Source: Dendrolimus kikuchii (taxonomy: Eukaryota > Arthropoda > Insecta > Lepidoptera > Lasiocampidae). Taken from it: a DNA stretch of 64,000 bases. The stretch's first letter is position 1, and every line of letters begins with the position of its first letter. Location of the stretch: positions 7,287,001-7,351,000 of the forward strand of contig CM034415.1 in the NCBI GenBank assembly GCA_019925095.2, given 5' to 3'. The notes under the pieces were generated by a model. It was not told where the DNA came from. It did not search any database and worked only from the letters and a program-made list of their open reading frames with translations. The position numbers were made by a program, and so were the translations under genes. Of this stretch, positions 54,720 through 64,000 are shown one piece after another.

Positions 54720-54795
54720 GGCATGTTTGCTGAAGAGTTTCTTGCGCCGCTTCTTCTCTTCAAGCCATAACATGTTGCGAAGCGGTAGTAAATTA
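54720..54795 (+). repeat. shared UTR module (gagtttcttgcgccgcttct)
   Basis: Bases gaagagtttcttgcgccgct, tcttctcttcaagcc and gttgcgaagcggtagtaaa closely match 37865-37930 in the Jockey 3' UTR. Here the module lies between a Penelope-like coding remnant and a structured motif. Confidence 0.65.
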
Positions 54796-54906
54796 TATTA
54801 GGCTCCCATAGAGTAAATAATAACCATAAACAAAATTAAAATTAACAAGTTGGCGGTAGGCTAAATAAAACTTTAACAATACTCGTTGACACTTGACATC
54901 TTTGTC

Positions 54907-54948
54907 TTCCGTGATCACGGCCACTGAAAAGTGGCCGAAACGTCGGAA
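54907..54948 (+). ncRNA. hammerhead-like fold near the Penelope remnant
   Basis: The stem TTCCG/CGGAA (54907-54911 and 54944-54948) encloses an internal loop TGATCAC/GAAACGT and a second stem GGCCAC/GTGGCC (54919-54924 and 54931-54936) with loop TGAAAA. The GAAAC-GTC side matches a hammerhead core, but the other side reads GTGATCA rather than the catalytic consensus, so it may be inactive. Penelope-like elements are known to carry hammerhead motifs in their terminal repeats. Confidence 0.45.
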
Positions 54949-55488
54949 AAACCAAAATCAAATAAAATTACCGCCCTTAAAACCGTTAAAACGTAGTTTT
55001 ATTATGTATACAAGTCGCGAAAACTTAAGAAAATATTATCTTGGAAAGAATTAACCAAGGTAACAACAACAACAAACAACAATAAGTTAACAAGAGTTAA
55101 CAAGGTATGGTAAGGTAAAGGTTTAACGATAATGTGGAACTCGTGGGAGAAATAATAGAGAACTTAGATCCACAATCATTGAAAAAAGACTTGACATTAT
55201 AGGCAGAATTACAATTACAGATCCAGCAAGAAGTAGCGTCTTATACAATACAAACTGTAAAAAGAAGTCTTTTGATAAAATACTAAAGAAGGAAGTGACG
55301 GCAATTCAAAGTGAAGGAGTTCGAAGAGAATATTTGTCTGGTATTCATGATTATTGGCTGACAATTAAGCCGATAAGTGTAGAAGCTGAGAAAGACCTAC
55401 CATCATGACGTACATAATGTCAAAAGACCTACGTGAGAACAAAAATGAAAAATCATAAGGCAATGTATATATCACGACGAAACAATAA
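54949..55488. other. leader of the R4-like LINE or unrelated DNA
   Basis: AT-rich, with an aacaacaacaacaaacaaca run at about 55062. Stops occur in the frame of the following ORF up to TAA 55486-55488. No second feature recognised. Confidence 0.35.
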
Positions 55489-55539
55489 TATGAAAGAATA
55501 AAGACGGAAGCAGACAGAAAATATTGCAGCAAGACGAGG

Positions 55540-58500
55540 ATGCGCACGCCCACCACCTGCTGCGCCCACCTCGCCCGACTCCACGTCTCGGTCGTCTCGT
55601 CATCCGATGAAGACTTCGTGACGCCGGCGGCCACCGGGGTGTCGAGCAACAGCGAGGAGGGGCCAGCGCCGTCCGCCCCGCCAAGAAGATCTGCGCGAGG
55701 CCGAGGACGGCCACCGTCGGCACGCTTGGGACCTGCGGGACGCATCCCGCACCTGGCCCCCGCTACCGGTGGTGCAGTGCGCCGCATGAGATGGTCCCAG
55801 CAAATGAATGAGAGCGTCATGCGAGCGTACTTCGAGGCAACAAATATAGGAACTAACCTCACTGCGTATCGTGATCGGATGCTGTCTCTGTTTCAGGTGC
55901 TTCACCCAGATACCACCGTAACGGCACAACGCTTATCGGATCAAGTGCGGGCTATCCAGAGGTTGCACCTGCTGGATGAATCTGTTCTTGACCGTCTTCG
56001 CACTGAAGTACGAATCAGCCTTAGGATTACCGAAACTTCGCAATCCCCGGTACCGCAGAACAATAACATAATAACTAATACAATGATTGACGTGACTTTA
56101 ACAGCAGCGGTACCGCCAGAGACGGATTTAGGTATTCCTACGGCTGACTACGTAAGTAGCCAGGATAATGAGCATATGAGGAGGAGTTTGGAAGCAGCGA
56201 TTAAAGATTTTAAGGATATGCCTACATTAAGTAGGCCGCGCCTACCTCGTTTGCCCATTCATAAACGTAGCTTGGCTATTATGGGCCACATGAACTCACT
56301 CTTAGCTTCACACCTCATACAAAGTAAAGATCTAACTGAAACACATTCTATTTTGTATTGCGGAGCTGTAGCTGTGTGTCGCACAGTTGGAGTAAATTTC
56401 AGTGACAACCCACATCTTATTCGACACACATGCCAGAAACCAGCTTGGCAATACAGAATTGAACGCCGAATCAATACAGCTAGAACCTTAATAGCCAAGC
56501 TACTCTGCTTCCGGTCGGGAAATACTCGACCTAAAATTATGCGTTTCGTGACCCAAGCATTCGCTGGAACTAATATCGGACCTAATGACTATAAAGGAAG
56601 GGTCATGGAGCGCATAGACCTCCTAAAGCTGAAGATTTATGCATGGGCAAATCGAATCCGTAGATATAAAAAGCGTACAGAAAGATTTTACCTTAATCGC
56701 CGCTTCCAACGGGACCAGAAGGGGGTTTATAGAGGTTAGGAACAACCTGAAGAGCAGGTTATTGACAGGCAGCTCCCAAATGCGGATGCTATTTCGGCTT
56801 TTTGGCGTGAGATTTGGTCGGTGCCTGTTAATCACACAGAAGGCGACTGGATGGGTGCTGTTGAACAGAGATGCGGACTGATACCAGAAATGGATTCTAT
56901 AACCATTGAACCATATGATGTCGGTTATGCAATTCGTTCGGCCCATAATTGGAAAAGCCCTGGGCCGGACGGCTTGCATAACTTCTGGATCAAGTGGTTC
57001 AAAGTTTCGCATCCCTGTTTGGCTACACAGTTCCAGGACGCCTTAAATTCAGGAAATGTCCCAACCTTCATGACCACGGGTGTCACCCATCTGCTATACA
57101 AATCTGGTAGTACCACGGAACCCAAAAACTACAGACCAATAACTTGTCTTCCCACCATTTACAAGTTGCTTACATCCATTTTGAGATCAAAATTAATGAA
57201 ACATTTAGTGGATAATACACTTTTGGCCAAAACTCAAAATGGATGTAGGCCTGGGTCCCGTGGTACTAAAGAACTCCTTCTCATAGATATGACCATTAAT
57301 CACCAAGTCCGCCGAAATAAGAAAAACCTCTGCACCGCCTGGGTAGATTATAAAAAGGCATATGACTCAGTGCCGCATACGTGGCTAATGAGGGTACTGG
57401 AGCTATATAAAATTGATGTAACTCTACGTACCTTCCTTGGCGCATGTATGGGGCAATGGGTCACTAGACTCTGCATGCCCGGCGGTGGTAGCTTACCTAT
57501 CTCGGACGGACTTATAAAGATAGAGCGAGGGATCTTCCAGGGTGATAGCCTGAGTCCATTGTGGTTTTGCCTGGCCTTGAATCCTTTAAGCTTTTTGCTG
57601 GAGGATTCAAGGCTAGGCTTTCATCTTCGTAGAGGGGGTGAAGCCATATCTCACCTGCTGTACATGGATGACCTCAAACTGTTCACATCGAAAAAACATG
57701 ACCTACTAGAGCTGCTAAACCTAACTGAAACGTTTAGCAGCTCTATAGGAATGGAATTTGGTGTGGACAAGTGTGCGGTAATGTATGTGCAGCGGGGGAG
57801 AGTTGTAAATTCTAACGGATTGCAGCTCTCCGGGGGTGTGTGCTTCAAAACCCTTTCCGAAGATGAGACCTACAAATACCTTGATATATCACAGTCACTG
57901 GGTATAGTTGACGAGGATGTGAAACAGCTGATAAAAGAACGATTCTTTAGCCGCCTGAGGAAGGTACTAAATTGCCTCTTCTCAGGTGGTAACAAGATTC
58001 GTGCTTTTAACAGCTGGGTTATGCCCTCGTTAACTTACTCCTTTGGAATACTAAGGTGGACTCAAACAGAGCTAGACGCACTGGACCGGAGCGTCCGTTG
58101 TATGCTGACAACATATCGGATGCACCATCCACGATCTTCGGTAATGAGATTGTACATCCCACGGAAGTGTGGTGGCCGGGGATTATTAAATGCTAAAGAC
58201 TTACACAACCGTGAGGTGTACAATCTCCGAGAATATTTCCTAAAAACCATCCAAAGTATACATCGAGATATGTTGTCGGTAGATAAAGGATTCACCCCGC
58301 TCTCGCTTGCAAAACAGAACTGGCTCAGGCCTCCGGTATTGAGTACCTCCGAGCGAATGGACGTATGGAAGAGCAAGGAGCTGCACGGAAGGTTTCATCG
58401 AGCACTATACGGACCCGATATAGACCTTCCGGCGTCGGTGAACTGGCTACGTTTCGGTGACCTGTTTGGGGAAACCGAAGGGTTTGTTTGTGCAATTATG

Positions 58501-59145
58501 GACGAGGTTATCAAGACGAACAACTACAAGAAGTATATCCTGAAGGACGGCACGCTCGACGTATGCCGTGCATGCCACCGCCCGGGCGAATCCATCAGGC
58601 ATATTATTTCCTGTTGTTCTCGTCTTGCTAACTCCGAGTACTTGCACAGGCACAACCTAGTAGCCAGAATCATCCACCAGCAACTTGCTCTTCGATACGG
58701 TCTGATAGCGACTGAGGTACCTTATTATAAATATACCCCTGAGCCAGTTCTCGAAAATGGTCATATCACGCTCTACTGGGATCGATCTATTATTACAGAC
58801 AGGACTATTGTTGCCAATAAGCCTGACATTGCGATAATAGATCGATCTGCGAGACGTACGTTGCTTGTTGATATAAGTATTCCACATGACTGTAATCTCG
58901 TAAATGCTGAAACTGATAAATTAACGAAATACCTAGACCTCGCGCACGAGATTACTGACATGTGGCATATGGAGTCAACGATCATCGTACCGATAGTGGT
59001 GTCCGTTAACGGTTTAGTAGCAAAGAGCCTCGACCGACATCTAGAGAGGCTTTCGCTCGGTAAATGGGTGAAGGGCCAGATGCAGAAGGCGGTTCTCCTG
59101 AGCACGGCACGCATTGTGAGGAAGTTCCTGTCTCTGGAGCCTTAA
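55540..59145 (+). pseudogene. R4/Dong-like LINE polyprotein with one internal TAG
   Basis: One reading frame of about 1,200 codons, open except for TAG at 56737-56739 (after KGVYRG). Pre-RT region: IMGHMNSLLASHLIQ, WQYRIERRINTAR and FYLNRRFQRDQK. Numbering from Met 56821: RT with WKSPGPDGLHNFWIKW (44 on), YRPITCLPTIYKLL, WVDYKKAYDSVPH, GIFQGDSLSPLWF and catalytic YMDD at 281-284. C-terminal zinc motif C582-x2-C585...H594...C598, then a restriction-like endonuclease signature KPDIAIID...LLVDISIPHD (D669, D684). This order (RT, CCHC, C-terminal REL endonuclease) and LLYMDDLKL point to R4/Dong-type, site-selective elements. Apart from the stop, all core motifs are intact, so it is young. Confidence 0.87.
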
Positions 59146-59775
59146 CCACCGGTAGCTTGGACCCTAGGCCCCGCTGTCGACGGACGTCATCTTTTTATAT
59201 TTTTTTAATATGTGTTTATTTTTTATATATATATATGTATTAAAAAAACATAAAAAAGAATATTAATAAATGCCCTCTATCTCTAAAACAGTTCAAGGTA
59301 CGAAAAAATGTTAAATACAAAAGTTGTAGAGAATTTAATTCTCTACAATATTGATAATATATACAAATAACGTAAACCCCCTAGAAAACGAGATATTTGC
59401 AAAAAAAAAACGATTTTTGTGACCTTTGACCCCTGACTTTAAAACTTGCGACCATCCAATTATATGTGAATTTTGATAACAGTTATAGGATGCGAAAATA
59501 CAATTTTTTACGTGGTAATGTACTGGGTAAGTCGATTTTCCGAGATATTCACCTCATTTGACCTAAGATGACTGGACTAAATCGACTCGTAGAATATTTG
59601 GAGAATAATCATTTGCTCTCTATAAACCAATTTGGTACGTTATGACTCCCACATCACAGCAGTCTCAAATCGCGTTCGTAAGCTAATGGTAATCTTCGGA
59701 AATATAAAACATGTTGCCGACTCAAAATTCTTAAAGATTTTGTACCTCGCTCTATGCCAGTCCTTGTAAACGTAT
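59146..59775. other. R4-like 3' flank; small LINE RT scrap
   Basis: Just after the stop lies a short UTR, then T- and TA-rich sequence (59190-59240). Around 59575-59640 the plus strand reads LNRLVEYLENNHLLSINQFG, which resembles the RT finger region of Jockey/CR1-type LINEs, followed by stops. The remainder is unassigned. Confidence 0.4.
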
Positions 59776-60357
59776 TGTTACGACCGAGGTGGCGACAAAG
59801 GCAAATTTACACCTGCATACCTGTAGACATTTTATTACTTCTTTTGTTTACTTTGTGTTTAAAATTTGTGATTATAAAAACAGCCCATTGTGTATTGTAA
59901 TCTTTTATGTTAGTCATTAGCCAAGTGTGATTCTAAGAAATTCAGTCACGCGGCCGAGATACGGATATTGTATTGGTACAGTATAAAGCAATGCCCCAAT
60001 GGAGAGTCGAGGCAGTCGAGCGATAACCACAAGCGAGGCAAGACGTGTGTACATTCGGTAATCTATCTAGTGACGGACTTTGCGCGTTTTGTTATATTTG
60101 TACCTGTGTTATACGTGTTTGTATAGTTCTAATAAACTCTATAATAATTCTAACGGCATTTTTAATTCGAGTCGCGTACTCCTAACATACATACATACAT
60201 AACTTCACGCCAGTTCCCTTGCGGGGTAGGCACGAACAACAGAGTGCCATTTAGGCTTATTCTTACACACCTCACTTGCCTCTTTGACATTCATAACTCT
60301 TGTCATGCAAGCTCGTCTGTTCTTAAGGCTCCTGACATCACCTTCGTACTCGTAACA
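59776..60357 (+). mobile_element. solo LTR, family C copy 4, with nested LINE-A
   Basis: Runs TGTTACGACC to ACTCGTAACA with perfect 4-bp duplication gtat (59772-59775 and 60358-60361). Without the insert at 60187-60356 the LTR is about 412 bases. Contains an taataaactc signal. Same family as 12.2, 16.0 and 19.3 kb. Confidence 0.82.
60175..60356 (-). mobile_element. LINE-A copy 13, nested in the LTR
   Basis: Tail and last about 45 codons. Flanked by cgtactcctaac (60175-60186) and cgtactcgtaac (60345-60356), a 12-bp duplication with one mismatch. Confidence 0.88.
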
Positions 60358-60671
60358 GTATTGTATAAATTCAAGGGGTGGCACAGCAAAGTCTTATCTG
60401 CTTATACTGGAACGCACTCAAAGGGCGTTACTGAAAGTTAGTCAGTTCAAATCGTTTTTGTACATAACTAAAAAGCTATTCCATGAAAATAAATTACTCA
60501 CAGTGCGACAACTATTTATGCAGTAATTATTATTAAAACAACATAGCTCAAAATAATATTTATTACAAACTTGATGTAATAGATAAACGCATCAAATATA
60601 TTATTTTTAAACTAGAAAATTTTAAAACTGTTTTTATAAATATATTTACTTTTTACTAAGGCAAATATTTA
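60358..60671. other. AT-rich spacer, nothing recognised
   Basis: No protein-like frame and no match to other repeats in the window. Confidence 0.4.
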
Positions 60672-61166
60672 TATAATACATACATACATCACTTCACGCC
60701 AGTTCCCTTGCGGGGTAGGCACGAACAACAGAGCGCCATTCAGACTTATTCTTACACACCTCACTTGCTTCTTTGACATTCATAGCTCTTGTCATGCACG
60801 CTCGTCTGTTCTTAAGGCTCCTGACATCACCTTCTGCTAGTACACGATCAATTTGATCATGGAAGGTGTGTCATGGCCTTCCACGACTTCTGCATCCATC
60901 CACTTTTGCATTGGATATCTGTTTAGTTATTCTTTCATCATGCATTCTTTCCACATGCCCGAACCACCGGAGCATTCCTTTCCTTACCTTCACCCCGACA
61001 CTCTCTTTCAGATCAACTCTCTCTCTTACTTCGGTATTACGAACGCGGTCCGCGAGCGTCACTCCGCAGATTTTGCGCAGTGCTCGCATCTCGACCGCGT
61101 TTACTCTACTTTCATGCTCTATCTTCCATACCCAACTCTCGCATCCATACGCTTCCAACTATAATA
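60672..61166 (-). mobile_element. LINE-A copy 14
   Basis: Covers ESWVWKIEHESRVNA to AYPARELA. 7-bp duplication tataata (60672-60678 and 61160-61166). One in-frame stop near 60871 and other point changes. Confidence 0.85.
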
Positions 61167-61537
61167 ATAATTTATATAATAAAATACTAGCTTTTGATTC
61201 TTTAAATAATCGTGAATTTAAATTTAAAGTTTATAATTGGCTGCAAACATAAGACTATAATGAAATTGAGAATCTACTCAAAATAGTGATATAAGTAATA
61301 ATTCTATAAACACACAAACACACACGCACACACACGCACGTACAGATACGCGCACACATATGCATGCAAGGTAAACATATTTTTTTTTTATCGGCAGTCA
61401 AACACATATTGTATATCCCTAAATTAAGCAAGTTACGCTTGTAATATAGAACGTCTTGTATCATTGTTTAAAAAAAAATCGCATTGGAAGAGCACCGACA
61501 ACTAATATAATACAGGTTCTTACCTAATTTTATGTAA
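61167..61537. other. spacer with CA-rich microsatellite
   Basis: At about 61308-61350, cacacaaacacacacgcaca and related repeats. Otherwise AT-rich, no gene seen. Confidence 0.5.
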
Positions 61538-62132
61538 GCCATACACGCTACGGTCTACCGGAGAGGTCATCTATGCAGGTATGCCTGCGCAGGTCAACCG
61601 AACATTGGTAGCGTGTATACGTTCCGCTGTAACGGAGCGGTCTTCAGTTCTTCTTGCGATGGCATCGAATGAGGACGATGACGCGCTGGCATTGCTAGGC
61701 CTTGCTTTAATTTTAAAATAAAAGATATAAAAACAGTGAAAAGGAAGCAAAAAAAGTGGTGTAAGCATTGGTTATTGAAAAGGAAAACATATAGTCATGT
61801 TAATTTATTGAATGAATTAAAATTTGAACCAGAAGATTTTAAAAACTATCTCCTAACGTGGCACTCGTGGCAATACGATGCGAGCGACAAGACAACCGTC
61901 CGCAAGAAACACTAGAAAACAACTGACGCGACCTGCGCAGGCGACCGGATTACACGCACGCACTCAAAGGTACCCCGTACGTGTCACTCGAAAGAATTGA
62001 TTTTCGATCTTGCGCCGGTCGCCTGCGCAGGCTCAAAAAACTGCACAGGTCAATTCCCACACGCATTCCGGTCTACCTGCGCAAGCATACCTGCACAGGT
62101 GGACCTTCCCGATGGACCGTAGCATGTATGGC
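61538..62132 (+). mobile_element. PIF/Harbinger deletion derivative
   Basis: The left end gccatacacgctacggtcta and the complement of the right end tagcatgtatggc form inverted repeats of about 55 bases with shared gcaggtatgc and gcgcaggt blocks. Between them, ATG at about 61659 starts MASNEDDDALALLGLAL. A shifted frame then gives KWCKHWLLKRKTYSHVNLLN and FEPEDFKNYL, the N-terminal part of Harbinger-type nucleases. The catalytic region is deleted. The 3-bp target duplication is not clear. Confidence 0.65.
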
Positions 62133-62720
62133 AGCCATTAGGTGTCGAAATCCTCACACATTAGTTTTAGTGCAAGCATTATTGTCCTTTATACTCTGTT
62201 ACTTATACATGTTTTTACTGAATAAATTATTCTTATATAAAGTGCCTCTTTTTTCTGTAAAAGAGTTACATTTATACGACGAATTGAGAACTTCCTACTC
62301 TTATTTGAAGCCGGTTAAAAAGTTCAATATTTCCTTGACTAAATTGACAGGGGTGTTAAACACTGGGCTGCCTATCATGATATAGTTTCCCCTGTTTAGA
62401 TTCTTGATTTTTTTTCTCCAAAATACAGCAACATTGTTCATATTGCTGTTTTTAAGAGATAAAACTGTCAAGGTAAAAATAAATGAATTGGTTATCAATG
62501 TAGTGTCACTGTACACACCAGTCGGGCAACTCGGCCTTGTATAAGAAAATTAAGACAAAAACATTGTACTATCAAAAAAGTCCTATACTCAAGAGTGGTA
62601 GTCTCAGAAGAGACATTCGAAACAGTAAGGTTTAGTATTTTCTTAAGTTTTCTCGACTAGTACACGAAATAAAACTATAATAATCACAAAATAAAAAGCC
62701 CGATTTGACAGTTCTCATTA
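62133..62720. other. spacer, nothing recognised
   Basis: AT-rich. The phrase ttgaagccggttaaaaagtt near 62315 echoes the foldback elements at 2.4 and 9.8 kb. No coding signal. Confidence 0.35.
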
Positions 62721-63939
62721 CGTTGGGGAAAAAGTTTCTTCGCATTTTATATAAAAATTAAAAAGTTTTTTTTATAAAGTTTATTTACATTTGACTAAAG
62801 TATTTTAGGTGCCATTTTGTTGGATAACTTTCTGGCATCTTGTAGGTAGGGACGTGATCCCATTGCTATAAAAATGTTGGGGCTTCTGATCAAAAAACTG
62901 CGACAAGTGGTTTTGGCAGTCCTCTCGTGATGTTAACCTGACACTGCCTAAGGAATTCTGCAGAGACCGAAACAGGTGAAAATCTAAAGGTGCAAGGTCT
63001 GGACTATACGGCGGATGCATTAACAAACACCTCCCAGCCAAACTCTCGTATTTTTTGCTGAGTGGCTAAAGATATGTGAGGTCTAGCGTTATCATGGTGA
63101 AAAATCACACCCCTTGTGTTGATTAATTCCGGCCGCTTTCTCTCAACTTTTTGCTTTAATCTCATCAGTTGTTCGCAGTACAGTTCAGAAGCGATGGTCC
63201 TGCTTGGCAGTAACAGCTCATAATTAATAATGCCCTTCCAATCCCACCATACACACAGCATCACCTTGTTGCGAGTTAACCCGGGTTTCGCCACAGTCTG
63301 TGAAGCCTGAGCAGCCTTTGACCACGATCTTTTTCGCACGTCCTTGTCGTACGTGATCCACTTTTCATCACCAGTTATCAGCTTCTTGAAAAATGATTCG
63401 GTTTCATTACGTCATAATAAAGAATCACAAATGAGTACACGGTTCATTAGATTTCTTTCAGTGAGCTCATGAGGCACCCAAATATTGAGCTTTTTTGTGT
63501 ACCCAGCTTTTTTTAAATGCGCCAAAACCGTTTTGTGGTCAATTCCCAGTTCTCCAGCTACATCGTAACTACTAATATGCCGATCTTGCGCCACTTTTTC
63601 AAAAATGGCATCAATTTCGTCCGTAACAGGGCGACCAGAGCGACGTGCATCTTAGATATCAAAATGTCCGGATTGAAAACGCTTAAACCAAATTTGCGCT
63701 ACTCTCACAGATACTGCATTAGGTCCATAAACATCACAATTTTTTTTCGCGGCTTGTGTTGCTTTTTTACCTTTTTTGTAGTAAAATTTTAAAATGTATC
63801 GAATTTCTTCATTAGATTCACTCATTTTAACAATAAAAAAAACAAATGAAAATCACAGATTTTCCTAATTCCTAATAGCCAAAGAAATCTTATTACAAGT
63901 TCATACATACTATATGTGAAAAGACTTTTGTCCCCAACC
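62721..63939 (-). mobile_element. mariner-family DNA transposon (dead copy)
   Basis: 1,219 bases between TA dinucleotides (62719-62720 and 63940-63941). The inverted ends gttggggaaaaagtttcttc and, on the other strand, gttggggacaaaagtctttt are typical of mariners. It carries one transposase pseudogene. Confidence 0.9.
62805..63825 (-). pseudogene. mariner transposase with three lesions
   Basis: Starts MSESNEEIRYILKFYYKKGK (ATG 63825-63823). N-terminal helix-turn-helix (DRHISSYDVAGELGIDHKTV), the WVPHELTE linker, and catalytic aspartates in TGDEKW, HHDNARPH and YSPDLAPLDFHLF, giving a D,D34D layout. Lesions: TAA at 63652-63654, TGA at 63412-63414, and a frameshift of about 4 inserted bases near 63020-63030 just before MHPPYSPDL. 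The usual length is about 345 residues, so size is preserved. A recently inactivated but certainly non-functional copy. Confidence 0.9.
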
Positions 63940-64000
63940 TATTATTTAGCGATTTAAACGGGTGCGGTATAGATATACGGCACCTTGATTTCAAGTATTT

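Noticed and set aside
55365..55929. 165- and 109-codon minus-strand frames
   Set aside because: Antisense to the GC-rich start of the R4-like ORF.

Overview
The window reads as nuclear DNA of an insect, most likely a moth or butterfly. It is AT-rich and intron-bearing, and is packed with element types common in Lepidoptera (BEL/Pao, Jockey, R1, R4/Dong-like, RTE, CR1/L2-like, Penelope-like, mariner, maT, PIF/Harbinger, hAT, Helitron). There is no bacterial or viral gene organisation, no rRNA, no convincing tRNA gene and no CRISPR array. Only one host gene can be defended.

Host gene: six minus-strand exons between 32191 and 18657 spell the C-terminal half of a modular, HP14/MSP-type clan-SB serine protease: a Cys-rich sushi/wonton-like module, then a chymotrypsin-fold domain. 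All splice phases agree. The active-site Ser is Asn (GDNGGG), and the Cys-rich exon is one base short of the length its splice phases require. It is therefore a degenerate or inactive copy, or it carries sequence errors. The 9.3-kb intron 20216-29487 holds a maT transposase remnant, a LINE fragment, a 6.6-kb BEL element and a LINE-A fragment. Upstream exons are not identifiable.

Layout: 0-10 kb is a patchwork of RTE, LINE-A, Helitron and foldback repeats. 10-18 kb holds AT-rich DNA, solo LTRs, an X/Y repeat module, a LINE remnant, a 436-bp hAT MITE and a 0.9-kb TIR element. 18.6-32.2 kb is the protease gene with its intronic passengers. 33.2-38.2 kb is a complete-length Jockey-type LINE (13-bp target duplication, poly-A, ORF1 and ORF2). 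39.8-50.5 kb holds an X/Y module with X inverted, a Helitron, nested LINE pieces, a tandem duplication and a hAT element. 50.8-55 kb holds an R1-type 3' end, a stack of three consecutive insertions and a Penelope-like remnant. 55.5-59.1 kb is an R4/Dong-like LINE with a single stop. 59.8-64 kb holds a solo LTR, LINE-A copies, a Harbinger deletion derivative and a dead mariner.

The main general result is the repeated 'LINE-A' family: fourteen 5'-truncated pieces, most with 7-13 bp target-site duplications and an (ATGT)n tail. No coherent new multi-gene system was found. The best leads are the altered protease, the inverted X module, three strong hairpins in the Jockey 5' leader and a hammerhead-like fold near the Penelope remnant. 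All family names rest on motif recognition by eye, not on database searches.
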